Shown here: in pieces, positions 21,178 to 31,037 of the stretch
How the letters are laid out: each line of letters begins with the position of its first letter
How positions within the stretch are numbered: position 1 is the stretch's first letter
Origin: Blastocladiella emersonii ATCC 22665
Taxonomy: Eukaryota > Blastocladiomycota > Blastocladiomycetes > Blastocladiales > Blastocladiaceae
Direction: 5' to 3'
Length of the DNA: 64,000 bases
Assembly: GCA_025594325.1 (NCBI GenBank)
Contig: JANHCV010000002.1
Span: forward strand, 744,001 to 808,000
The notes under the pieces: generated by a model
The model's database searches: none
Told to the model about the DNA's origin: nothing
Seen by the model: the letters and a program-made list of their open reading frames with translations, nothing else
Made by a program: the position numbers and the translations under genes

Positions 21178-22212
21178 ATGCAATCCAACAGCAAGATGTC
21201 GCCGCCCACCCGCTCCGCCGTCCGCGCCGCGCTCAAGGCGCGCCTGCCCGTAATCGCGGCGCCCATGTTCCTGGTGTCGGGCCCGGCGCTCGTCACGGCG
21301 ACGTGCCGCGCGGGCGTCGTCGGCACCTTCCCGACGCTCAACGCGCGCACCGACGAGGAGCTTGACGCGTGGCTGGCCGACATCTCGGCCAACCTCAGGG
21401 CCGCGCCGTCGGCGGCCGCGTTCGGCGTCAACCTGATCGTGCACAAGACCAACCCGCGCCTGCGCGCGCATCTCGCCCTCGTCGTCAAGCACCGCGTGCC
21501 CGTGGTCATCACCAGCCTCGGCGCCGTGCGCGAGGTGATCGACGCTGTCCACAGCTACGGCGGCATCGTGCTGCACGACGTGATCAACCTGCGCCACGCC
21601 GAGAAGGCCGTGGCGGCTGGCGTCGACGGCCTGATCGCCGTGTGCGCCGGGGCCGGCGGCCACGCGGGCGCCGCGTCGCCGTTCGCGCTCGTGCCGCAGC
21701 TGCGCGCGCGGTTCGGCGACAGCGTGCTGCTGGTCGCGGGCGGCGCCATCTCGGACGGCGCCACCGTGCGCGCCGCGCAGACGCTCGGCGCCGACCTCGC
21801 CTACATGGGCACGCGGTTCATCGCCACGCGCGAGTCCATGGCCGACGACGGCTACAAGCGCATGCTGACCACGGCCAAGGAGGGGCCCGCGCCCTCGTTC
21901 CTCCCGACCGTCTACACGGACAAGGTCTCGGGCGTGTACGCCAACTTCCTGCGCGACTCGCTCGTCCAGGCCGGCGTCGATCCCGACAAGCTCGCCGCCG
22001 CCGCCCACGTCGAGGAGGATTTCTCCAAGATGTCCGCCAGCGAGAGCCGCGCATGGAAGGATATCTGGTCCGCGGGCCACGGCGTCCTCAACATCCACGA
22101 CACGCTGCCCACCCAAGAGCTCGTCGACCGCCTCGCGCAAGAGTACGAGGCCGCTGTGCGCGACGAGCGGACCCGGCTTGCGCAGTGGACTGCGCCTGCG
22201 GCCAAGCTCTAA
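21178..22212 (+). CDS. nitronate monooxygenase (2-nitropropane dioxygenase-like), FMN-dependent
   Basis: A single exon of 344 residues (338 if the second ATG at 21196 is used). The TIM-barrel FMN domain starts LPVIAAPMFLVSGPALV and includes the FMN-binding CAGAGGHAG stretch, VLLVAGGAISDGATVRAA and AYMGTRFIAT, the usual order for nitronate monooxygenases. These enzymes oxidise toxic alkyl nitronates such as propionate 3-nitronate to carbonyls and nitrite. No targeting signal is obvious. The stop lies 65 bp from that of the convergent TFIIE-beta gene. Confidence 0.92.
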   Translation: MQSNSKMSPPTRSAVRAALKARLPVIAAPMFLVSGPALVTATCRAGVVGTFPTLNARTDEELDAWLADISANLRAAPSAAAFGVNLIVHKTNPRLRAHLALVVKHRVPVVITSLGAVREVIDAVHSYGGIVLHDVINLRHAEKAVAAGVDGLIAVCAGAGGHAGAASPFALVPQLRARFGDSVLLVAGGAISDGATVRAAQTLGADLAYMGTRFIATRESMADDGYKRMLTTAKEGPAPSFLPTVYTDKVSGVYANFLRDSLVQAGVDPDKLAAAAHVEEDFSKMSASESRAWKDIWSAGHGVLNIHDTLPTQELVDRLAQEYEAAVRDERTRLAQWTAPAAKL

Positions 22213-22277
22213 ACTCGTCCGCTCATTCTTACTGAACTAAATGCACACACAATGAATTATATCGTAACGAACACGGT

Positions 22278-23214
22278 TCACTTGTCGAGCAGCGTCTTGC
22301 TCGTGTCAAGCTCCGTGTTCTCGAGATGCACGTTGGTGAGCTTCTGCGGCCGCGCCTTGTGCGCCTTGGCCTTCTTGCCCACGCCCGACTTGACCGGCTT
22401 CTTGAGGAACGCGTGCTCCTTGAGGCCCTCTACACCCGCAGGACAGGTTAGTTCTCATCCCCACCCCACAGGAAACGCGATACGCACTCGCCTGCAGCTC
22501 CTTGTGCAGCGTCGCGTCGTCGGGCGGGTCGAGCTTGGTGAACTCGTCGCGGAACTCCTTCTCCATGGCGAACGGCGTCTCGGCCGAGGGCGGGTACGGG
22601 TTGTAGTGGATGCTGACCGCGAGCTTCTCGCGCTGCGCCTCGGTCGCCGTCGCCGCGAGCGCTGTGTCCTGCTCCTTGTACACGACGAACGCGAGCTGGC
22701 GGTCGACGAGCTCGGCAATGAGCCGCGTCGCGTGGTGCTTGTTGGACTTTTTCACGTCCTCGTACCGCAGGTACCGCATGGCGCGCTGGCGTTCCTGGTC
22801 GCGCTGGTCGAGCGCCTCGTCAATGTCGCCGAGGTCCTCGCCGCCGTGCTTGCGCCGAAGCAGTGCCAGCAGCTCGTCGGCCGTCGCGTACACGTACTTG
22901 GTTCTGTGCCACAGCTCGCGCCGCTTCTCGTCCACGACCACCGTCTTGCGCTTCTTGAGCACGTTGAGCACCGCCACCGCCTCCTTCGTGTCCAGCGACA
23001 GGTCGATGTCGAGCTTGTCGCGGAAGTGGAAGTACGGGTACCGCTCGCCCGGGTCCTGTGTCGCGTGCGCAGGTTGGTTACCTGATCCCTGGCCCTCAGT
23101 GCGGCGGGGACCACGACGGCGACGGACCTTGGCCAGCATCGACTCAATGGTGTTGGCGTACATGACCACGCGCAGCATCAGCTTCTCGCTTTCCGCCTGC
23201 TGTTTGGACATCAT
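22278..23214 (-). CDS. transcription initiation factor TFIIE subunit beta
   Basis: Probable exons are 23214-23128, 23055-22488 and 22429-22278, giving 268 residues. The 58-nt intron (22487-22430) has a CTAAC branch and is needed to reach the terminal exon. The 72-nt one (23127-23056, GTCCGT...ACAG) is in frame and could be read through; removing it improves the match to TFIIE-beta. Two winged-helix segments align with the family: LDIDLSLDTKEAVAVL...VVVDEKRRELW, then YATADELLALLRRKHGGEDLGDIDEAL, matching the NVRDKKxLLRLLxxHDxxGLGGxxLEDIEEAL region. A basic C-terminal tail follows. The protein partners TFIIE-alpha and helps load TFIIH at RNA polymerase II promoters. Homology was recognised by motif order and is moderately sure. 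Confidence 0.75.
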
Positions 23215-23435
23215 GGTGGCAGAGACACAAAGTGCAGCAAGTTTCGTGTCCCCCCGGACGATTCGTAGCAATTATCGGTTGTATGGTGGAGAGCGAGAGC
23301 GGGGACGAGGGACGTCGTTGGCGAGGCGAGTGCGCGCTCCCCTGCCGTCCCGCACGGCGGACAGTCCTCACACGGAAACGAGTCACACTCCATGCATCGC
23401 GTCGCCTGAGCGCACTCTGAGAGAACACCATCATT

Positions 23436-25805
23436 ATGACTGTTGGACCAGGACCCGTCGACCCGCGCGTCGGAGGGGGAGGAGGAGGACCTCTGGTCGC
23501 GCAGGATCCGCGCGTCCCGCCGTCGGCGATCCCACCGGGCATCCACGTCCATGTTCCCGCCACGCCCGCGCCCGCGGCACCGTCCATCACCATCCTGCCG
23601 CTCGGCGCGGGCCAGGATGTCGGGCGCAGCTGTATCGTCGTGTCGTTCGCGTCCGGGCGCACCGTGATGCTCGACTGCGGCATGGTACGCGTTTCGCTCG
23701 CTGTCGCGACTTGAGAAGAAGGTTTCTCACGCACAATGAGTGTGTAGCACATGGGCTACCAGGACAAGCGCATGTTCCCCGACTTCTCGTACCTGACGCG
23801 CGCGACCAATATGACGGCAGCCGTCGACGCGGTGCTGATCTCGCACTGCCACCTCGACCACTGCGGCGCGCTGCCGTACATGGTCAAGACGTACGACTAC
23901 CAGGGCCCGATCGTCATGTCGCACCCGACCAAGTCGATTGCGCCGATCCTGCTCGAGGACTCGGCGCGCATCTCGTCGAACCGGCGCGGCGGGACGGGGA
24001 GTATGCACTTCACGCGCGACGACATTGCCGCGTGCCTCACGAAAGCCACCACGATCGACGTGCACCAGACGCTGCGGCTCGGGCCGGACCTCGAGGTCAA
24101 GGCGTACTACGCGGGCCACGTGCTGGGCGCCGTCATGTTCCTGGTCACGTCCGGCGCGCAGTCGGTGCTGTACACGGGCGACTACAACATGACACCCGAC
24201 CGCCACCTCGGCAGCGCGTGGGTCGACGCGTGCGCGCCCGACGTCGTCATCACCGAGTCGACGTACGGCGACATGATCCGCGACTCGCGCCGGTCGCGCG
24301 AACGCGATTTCTTGCGCAAGGTCCACGAGACGCTCAACAACGGCGGGAAAGTGCTCCTGCCCGTCTTCTCGGTCGGCCGCGCCCAGGAACTCGCCATCAT
24401 CCTCGAGGCGTACGCCGAGCGCATGGAGTGGAGCTTCCCCATGTACTTTACGGGCGCGCTCACGCGCAAGTCGCTCCAGTACTACCGCCTGTTCCTCCAC
24501 TGGACCAACCAGAAGCTGCGCCACGCGCTGCTCGGCGGGGATCTCGGCGAGGCGGCGGCGGCTGCTGCTGCAGGCGCGAACGGCGCTGGGACCGCGAATG
24601 GACGGAGCGCAACGGCAGCGGCAGCAGTAGCCGCGCAGCAGACGCACCGCAACCCGTTCGACTTCCGCAAGATCACGACGCTCAACCTGCAGGGCAACGA
24701 CCTGTCGGCGCTCGAGGTGGCGGGGCCCATGGTCGTGTTCGCGTCGCCCGGCATGCTGCACTCGGGGCTCTCGCTCGAGATCTTCAAGCGGTGGTGCGGC
24801 GACGAGCGCAACGTGGTGATTCTGCCCGGGTACTGCGTGCCGGGCACCGTGGGCGGGCAGCTTGTCAGCGGGCCGAGCGAGGGCACGCGCATCATTCACG
24901 TTCCCGACGACGACGGTCCGAAACGCGGCGGCGGGGGCGGCAACAGCGGTGGGAACGCGACGCGCGAGATCACCTGCCGCATGCGCGTCGAGAACCTGTC
25001 CTTTTCCGCGCACGCCGACGCCAAGGGCATCCTGCAGCTGATCCGAACGTGCCGCGCGCGCGCCGTGGTACTGGTGCACGGCGAGCGGTCCAAGATGGCG
25101 CACCTGCGCGACGTGATCCACCACACGCTCGCGGTCCCGACCCACATGCCGGCCAACTACGTGCCCGCCGTCATCCACACCCGCCGGCCCGCGTCGCTTG
25201 CCATCTCAGCCGAGGTCGCTGCCGCCGCGCGCGCCGCCATGAACGCGGCCTTCGCGGCCGCCGCCGTGACCGAGGCACAGAACGCGGCCAAGTTTGGCGG
25301 CCAGTCGCTCCACCCGGTGACACCCGCGGCTGCGATACAGCGCAACGCGTGGGCAACGGCGCCCATCACGGCGCTCGTCCGCACCTCGCCGCCCAACACG
25401 CCCGAGCCCGTCGCGATCGTGCGCGCGGCCGAGGCCGTCGCGCCGCACCTGCGCACGGGGCTGCGGTGCTCGCAGCTCATTGTTGTCAGCGGCATGGGCG
25501 GGTCGGCGCGGCAGTCGTTTTCGCCGACCATCACGCGCGAGCTCGAGCCCTCCGCGGTCGCGGCAGCCATTACCGAACGCCTCGGTTGCGAAACATGCAT
25601 CGAGCCCAAGACGGGCCGGATCGCCATCGACGGGACGCAGGTCACGGTCGACCTGATCCGCGGCGTCGTGTCGTGGCGGCCCGACCGCATCGCCGACACG
25701 CCGCTCGCCGACCTCGCGCTGCACGCCGTCCGCGAGATGGTGGTCGCGCGCGCTGGTCTCGCGAGGAGTACCGCCGTCAAGCGTGAGGTGATCACGATCG
25801 ACTGA
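23436..25805 (+). CDS. INTS11: Integrator complex catalytic subunit 11 (INTS11), metallo-beta-lactamase RNA endonuclease
   Basis: Exons 23436-23684 and 23748-25805, with a 63-nt intron, give 768 residues. A disordered ~50-residue N-terminus precedes [16 protein letters not shown], the INTS11 rather than CPSF73 opening. The zinc motif HCHLDH is at residues 116-121, with beta-CASP motifs [49 protein letters not shown] and [14 protein letters not shown]73 would begin PLGAGNEVGRSC. Two low-complexity insertions (Ala-rich near 350, Gly-rich near 460) and an Ala-rich linker make it longer than the ~600-residue animal protein. INTS11 cleaves snRNA and paused nascent transcripts in the nucleus. Assignment is firm. 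Confidence 0.93.
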
Positions 25806-26744
25806 GTCGGTTCGGAATAGATGGATGGATTGATGACACGAGGGTTGGTTGGGGTCGGAGCGGACTATTCTCAAGGACAGAGTCCGCGGCGGGCACGCGG
25901 GCACGGGTCCTCGTGGTCGGTCGGGGTTGTGCGCACGCACGCAAGCGTGGTCGCCGGCCACGTTGCCGCGCACCAGACCGTCACCCTGTAAACGTGGATC
26001 CGTCGGTGGGAATCGAGTACGGGGTCGATGAAGCAGCGTAGTCGCGCGCGCACTGACCTCGTCACCATGTCCACGCTCGCGACCGCGAGGGTCATCACGG
26101 CTGAACGCAGGGGCCGGCGGATCCACGTCACAGTCACTCACGGGCTGTTCGTGCCAAGGCCCGAGCTCTAAACGTTCGTCATCGCGGGGCGCTCTCACGA
26201 GTCCCAGCTGCCGCGAACACGGCCGAGTGGGGACGACGAGTCGCGCGACGATGCGTGTCCCGCCACCCATCGCCGGACCAATCGCTGCCCGCGGTGGCGA
26301 GAAAATCCCCGCGTGGCCATGATCTGAAACGACGGCGTCCTGCATGTCGCGTGCACCGAGCATCCCCGCGCGGCTGTTGTTCTCCTGTTCGCGCGCACGC
26401 GCACGCCGTGGGCCGAACACGCGGGCGGGGGACGCACACCATCACCGATCGCATCACGCACTCGTCCCGCTTTTGGAGCGCTGCCGAACGTTTGTCCGCC
26501 CCCGCGCGCGAGTCATGCGCGCTCGAATCGGTGCCCCCCGGTTTGCTCGACCCGTCGCAGCCGCGCGTGACGGTGGTCACGGACTACGCCGCCAAGGTCG
26601 CGGGGTCGCGTGCTCCATGTCGCCTTCGCGGTCGATACCGAGGGTCTCTCACCACGGCCGCCGCGGAATCGATAAATACCGGCCGCGCCCCCGCAGCCCC
26701 CCAACCGGTCCAGCATCCAAACCACTCCTTAGAGTAGACGAATC
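25806..26744. other. 939-bp intergenic region upstream of the fungalysin gene
   Basis: No supportable gene. A TATA-like GATAAATACC at 26671-26680 lies about 70 bp upstream of the fungalysin ATG, with a long moderately GC-rich upstream region that could hold nutrient-responsive control sites. Reading frames here are short and on both strands lack family motifs. Confidence 0.4.
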
Positions 26745-28667
26745 ATGACCTCCTCGACCCGCAAGATCACGCTGATCCTGGTCCTGGCCCTGGTGGCCGG
26801 CCACGCGGTCAACGTCAACGCCGCCGCCATCAACAAGGACAAGCGCCTGCGCATCGTGCCCGACCGCCAGGTCAAGAAGTTCACCTCGGCCATCCCCGCC
26901 GTGCCGCTCCCCGAGACGGGGAACCGCGCGCCGGCAGACGTGGCCAAGGCGTTCGCCGCCGCCGCCTTCAAGGTCGCGCCGCGCGAGATCCTCGTCAAGG
27001 ACGTCGTCACCACCTCGTCGGGTGTTACGAGTGTGCACCTGCGCCAGCTCGTCAACGGGCTCGAGGTGACCAACGCCAACGCCAACATCAACGTCGACAA
27101 GGACGGCAAGATCATCTCGTACGGCGACTCGTTCTTCCGCGGCGCCCGCCCGCCGCGCCCGCCCGTCACCAACGCCGAGTCGTCCGCCGAGGCCGGGCCG
27201 GCCAAGTCGCCCGAGGACGGGTTCAAGGCGCTCGCCGCCAAGGTCGGCCTCGCCCTGCCCAAGCCCGTCACCGTGACCGAGCGCACCGCCGAGGCGCCCG
27301 GGTCGGCGCGCACCTACGAGATCAAGACCGACGCCGCGCTGAGCCCGGTCCCCGTCAAGTTTGCCTACGTGCAAAAGGGCGACAAGCTCGAGCTGGTCTA
27401 CCAGTACCAGGTCGAGCTCAAGGGCGCGTGGTACAATGGCCACGTCAGCGCGGCGACGGGCGCCGTCGAGGCCCTCGTCGACTGGACCGCCGACGCCTCG
27501 TACACGGCGCTGCCGTTCGGCGCCAACAACCCGGACGAGACGCCCGTGCGCGCCATCGACGTGTCCGCGTCGGCAATCAACAAGGCCGCGTCGCCGCTCG
27601 GCTGGCACGACCAGGGCAACGGCAAGTCGTTTACCGACACGCGCGGCAACAACGTGTACGCGCAGGAGAACATTCGTGGCCGCGAGGACTCGTCGTGGCG
27701 CACCAACAAGCGGCCCGACGGCGGCAAGGCGCTGCAGTTCAACGCCAAGCCTGATTTCGGAAAGGACCCGTCGACGTACACGGCGGCCGCCACGACGCAG
27801 CTCTTCTACCTCATCAACAACATCCACGACATTGCGTACCAGTACGGCTTCGACGAAAAGTCGGGCAACTTCCAGGAGAACAACTTTGGCAAGGGCGGCC
27901 GCGGCAACGACGCCGTGATTGCCAACGCGCAGGACGGCGCCGACACCAACAACGCCGACTTTGGCACGCCGCCCGACGGCCAGAAGCCCAAGATGCGCAT
28001 GTTCATCTTCACCGAGACCAACCCCAAGCGCGACGGCGTGTTCGACTCGTCGATCCCGTCGCACGAGTTCTTCCACGGCGTGTCGACGCGCCTGGTCGGC
28101 GGGCCGAGCAACTCGGACTGCCTCGACACGCTCGAGGCCGGCGGCATGGGCGAGGGCTGGTCGGACGTGGCCGCGCTCATGTTCAACGCCAAGCGCACCG
28201 ACACGCGCAGCACGCCCCGCCCCATGGGCGCGTACGTCGTCAACAACCCGGCCGGCATCCGCACGTACCCGTACTCGACCTCCCTGAAAACCAACCCGAG
28301 CACCTACTCGTTCCTCGCGCGCCGCGAGTACAAGGAGGTGCACATGATCGGCGAGGTGTGGGCGGCGACGCTCTTCGAGGTGTACTGGAACCTGGTCGAC
28401 AAGCTCGGCTTCTCGGCCGACCTGCTCAACGACAGCAAGTCGGGCAAGGGCAACACGGTCTTCTTCCAGATCCTGCTCGACGCCATGAAGCTGACGCCGT
28501 GCTCGCCGTCTTTCGTGGATGCGCGCGACGCCTTCATCCAGGCCGAGAAGGCCCTGACCGGCGGCAAGCACCAGTGCGACGTGTGGGCCGGCTTCGCCAA
28601 GCGCGGTCTCGGCGTCAACGCCGCCAACTACCGCGACGACTTGTCGGTCCCCGCCGAGTGCCAGTAA
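26745..28667 (+). CDS. secreted fungalysin metalloprotease (peptidase family M36)
   Basis: A single exon of 640 residues. A signal peptide (about 1-26, hydrophobic ITLILVLALVAGHAV) precedes an FTP-type propeptide with HLRQLVNGLEVTNANANINV, then the M36 catalytic domain. The zinc site is HEFFH at residues 440-444 with the third ligand Glu470 in GMGEGWSD. Fungalysins are thermolysin-like secreted endopeptidases that digest extracellular protein, often expanded in fungi living on animal tissue or protein-rich debris. The prodomain is expected to be cleaved off before activity. All key residues are present. Lone copy here; upstream TATA-like box. Confidence 0.95.
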   Translation: MTSSTRKITLILVLALVAGHAVNVNAAAINKDKRLRIVPDRQVKKFTSAIPAVPLPETGNRAPADVAKAFAAAAFKVAPREILVKDVVTTSSGVTSVHLRQLVNGLEVTNANANINVDKDGKIISYGDSFFRGARPPRPPVTNAESSAEAGPAKSPEDGFKALAAKVGLALPKPVTVTERTAEAPGSARTYEIKTDAALSPVPVKFAYVQKGDKLELVYQYQVELKGAWYNGHVSAATGAVEALVDWTADASYTALPFGANNPDETPVRAIDVSASAINKAASPLGWHDQGNGKSFTDTRGNNVYAQENIRGREDSSWRTNKRPDGGKALQFNAKPDFGKDPSTYTAAATTQLFYLINNIHDIAYQYGFDEKSGNFQENNFGKGGRGNDAVIANAQDGADTNNADFGTPPDGQKPKMRMFIFTETNPKRDGVFDSSIPSHEFFHGVSTRLVGGPSNSDCLDTLEAGGMGEGWSDVAALMFNAKRTDTRSTPRPMGAYVVNNPAGIRTYPYSTSLKTNPSTYSFLARREYKEVHMIGEVWAATLFEVYWNLVDKLGFSADLLNDSKSGKGNTVFFQILLDAMKLTPCSPSFVDARDAFIQAEKALTGGKHQCDVWAGFAKRGLGVNAANYRDDLSVPAECQ

Positions 28668-28805
28668 GTGTCGGTTGTCCGCTGTGCGGCGCTGGTCGCC
28701 CCACGGGCTCCTTTTTTGTTGATATGTTCATAAACGCGATCTTTGCTCGAATCTCTCTCTGCTGTGTCTCTGGTTCGATCGTTCTTGAGTGTGGGAGGTG
28801 TGAAA

Positions 28806-28828
28806 CGCGACGCGACGCGACGCGACGC
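28806..28828. repeat. (GCGAC)n pentamer tandem repeat
   Basis: About four and a half head-to-tail GCGAC units lead directly into the GACGCGT half of the element at 28824. It lies in the 296-bp intergenic gap between the fungalysin and LRR genes. Confidence 0.7.
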
Positions 28829-28844
28829 GTCGAGACGGGAGTGA
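28824..28844 (+). promoter_or_regulatory. variant bipartite element GACGCGT-N10-GTGA
   Basis: GACGCGT at 28824-28830 and GTGA at 28841-28844, with 10-base spacing, ending 119 bp upstream of the LRR gene's ATG. The first nine bases and CGAGA match copy 1 at 11922. Confidence 0.4.
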
Positions 28845-28963
28845 CAGGTTGCTCAGCCGACGCTGTGCGCTGCTTTTTTTCACGGCGGCCCTCTCTCAAG
28901 CAGTCGCAAGTCTGTCCCCTCGCTCCCCCCCCGCCAACGACCACTATTGCACACTGCGGCACC

Positions 28964-30766
28964 ATGGAAGCAAATGACTTGATGCATTGTCAACCGAGGC
29001 TTGCTATTCCAGAGATTGTCGACCAAATCCTTGTGGCGGCGATTTCGCTACTCGTCGGCGACGACGCCAGTGTTATCGACCTCCGCGCCCTGTCGGCGTA
29101 CTCGCGTGTCATGCCCGCCGACCAACTTCCAGGTGTCCGTCGTGCAATCACTAAGCTTGTGACGAGCGTTACTGTCGACGTCGCGTGTGCGTCTGGTCGC
29201 GTTGATTTGCTGCGCTACCGCCTTGCTTTCAAACTTCCGCTCGATGTCACGGGCGCGGCGATCAAGGCTGCTGCCAATGCCAAACATTACGACGTCTTGG
29301 ACTTGTGGCGTGACCGTGGACCGGATCCGGCTTGGGCCGAACTGGATTTGCCCGAGTTTGCCGAGGTCTTGCTTTTTGGAGAATCGACCTACTTTTTTAA
29401 TCGCGATCCAGATGACGTACGGGCCATGGCTGACGACGCGGACCGCGACGCTCTCCAACTGGTTGACCAAGTCACAGCGGGCAAGACTGCGCTGAACTTG
29501 CGCAAATCTCGCCTGTCCGAACGTGGCATTGCCTACCTGAACCGCGCCCTTTCCGTACCCGATCATCCCGTCGACTCGCTCAGCCTCGATATGGTCGATC
29601 TAACGTGGGATCGCCTAGGTGCGATTCAACTCCCGCCATCGCTGAATGCGCTCCACCTCGAGTCCAACCGACTCGCGCACCGGTACACGTCGACAACGGC
29701 CCCGTGGCTTCCCAACACGCTCGCATTTCTATCGCTTACTGATGATGACTTGACGCCACCAGCCTTTGCTCGGCAACTCGAGATCCTCCCGTTATCGCTG
29801 ACCTCCCTTGCCCTCAACGACTGCACTCTCAATGCGGCGACTCTCTCGCACCTTGCCGCCGGCTTGCCCGCTCAACTCCAAGCTTTGAAAATTCAGCAGT
29901 GCTCAGTCGATGACACTGGCATCATCGCGCTCGTCCCGAAGCTTCCGCCGAGTCTGACTACGCTGGACTTGACTCGCAATGCCATTGGCGATGAAGGCGC
30001 AGCAACGCTTGCGCGTCATTTCCCGCCTGCGTTGACAACACTTATCCTCAACTCGAACCGCGCTATTTCTTCGAACGGCGTGCACGCGATTGCACACTAC
30101 TTGCCGCCGGCCCTACAACGACTTGAGCTCGTCGAAGCAGGTAACAGTCTTGGAGGGCTGTTTGCCATCGCAAGTCGAGTCCGTCCCTCGCTCACGCATC
30201 TCGATTTTTCGGGCCGCGCGGTTACAGACGAAAGCCCTCTTGATTTGCGTTTTCTCGCTGATACTACTTGGGCAGACACAATTGCTTTCCCCGCCATCGA
30301 GAGTCTGGACATCAGGTTTGCCGACTATCTGCGCTCAGTGGGCGCTGCTGTAATCCTCAAGCGCTTGCTGGGGCCAAGGCTCAAATATCTGGATCTCAAC
30401 GCGTCCCACATTGGCGACGTCGGCGCCGCAACAATCGTTGAACGTGCAACACCGGCCCTTGAACAGCTCGACCTTAGTTCATGCAAGCTAGAGAATCGAG
30501 GCGCGGCTATCCTCGCAACGGGGCTGCCCGCGTCTGTCACTGCTTTGGACGTGTCCGAGAATTCCTTTGGCGACGAGGGACAGCTGCTACTCCTCGAGCT
30601 CGCCCTGTCCTGCCGCGAGACGCTCAATGTCCAGATGTCTGGGCACAACATGAGCTCTCGGCTTGTTTCGCTCTACCGCAGGTACTTTGGCAAGGATCCG
30701 TACGGCTACTACGAATTCGACTCTGAGAGTGGCGAGTCCAGCAACAGTGACGAGGACCAGGATTGA
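28964..30766 (+). CDS. leucine-rich repeat protein (ribonuclease-inhibitor type), unknown role
   Basis: A single exon of 600 residues. I start at ATG 28964, after a pyrimidine-rich leader; the open frame extends upstream but is non-coding in character. The N-terminal ~200 residues are helical (LAIPEIVDQILVAAISLL), with a possible F-box-like or ankyrin-like fold I cannot confirm. From about 180 to 560 there are roughly 12 LRRs of the RI/GALA style, e.g. LTTLDLTRNAIGDEGAATLA and VTALDVSENSFGDEG. An acidic Ser-rich tail ends the protein. No signal peptide or membrane segment. Codon third positions are less GC-biased than in neighbours, as in the tandem paralogues. Possible roles are substrate recognition in an SCF ligase or protein scaffolding; neither is shown. 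Confidence 0.8.
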   Translation: MEANDLMHCQPRLAIPEIVDQILVAAISLLVGDDASVIDLRALSAYSRVMPADQLPGVRRAITKLVTSVTVDVACASGRVDLLRYRLAFKLPLDVTGAAIKAAANAKHYDVLDLWRDRGPDPAWAELDLPEFAEVLLFGESTYFFNRDPDDVRAMADDADRDALQLVDQVTAGKTALNLRKSRLSERGIAYLNRALSVPDHPVDSLSLDMVDLTWDRLGAIQLPPSLNALHLESNRLAHRYTSTTAPWLPNTLAFLSLTDDDLTPPAFARQLEILPLSLTSLALNDCTLNAATLSHLAAGLPAQLQALKIQQCSVDDTGIIALVPKLPPSLTTLDLTRNAIGDEGAATLARHFPPALTTLILNSNRAISSNGVHAIAHYLPPALQRLELVEAGNSLGGLFAIASRVRPSLTHLDFSGRAVTDESPLDLRFLADTTWADTIAFPAIESLDIRFADYLRSVGAAVILKRLLGPRLKYLDLNASHIGDVGAATIVERATPALEQLDLSSCKLENRGAAILATGLPASVTALDVSENSFGDEGQLLLLELALSCRETLNVQMSGHNMSSRLVSLYRRYFGKDPYGYYEFDSESGESSNSDEDQD

Positions 30767-31037
30767 AGGCCGAGTCCGAGCTCGGGATTCTCGATCGAAT
30801 TTGATGATTATATATTTGTGATTTGCATTCGATTTACCATGTCGTGCACGAATGACTAGGAGTGCTTGCGCATCTCACACATAAAGAACTCGGGTAGCTT
30901 GACGTTCTTGCCCAAGTCGTGTGCGTGTGTAAGCGTATTTTGTTGTCCACCGCTAATATCGAATCGTTGCAATTGAATCAAGAGGGTATGAATGAATGAG
31001 ATGAGCGTGCAATCATGATACATGTGAGGTGTGAACA

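Noticed and set aside
22610-25786. A 1058-codon open frame across the INTS11 gene and its flank
   Set aside because: It is a shadow of the INTS11 gene in another frame, Arg-rich with no domain, and a by-product of scarce stop codons in GC-rich DNA.
26649-28571. 640-codon antisense frame opposite the fungalysin gene
   Set aside because: The plus strand has a complete signal peptide, prodomain and zinc site; the antisense sequence is Arg/Val/Glu-rich and featureless.
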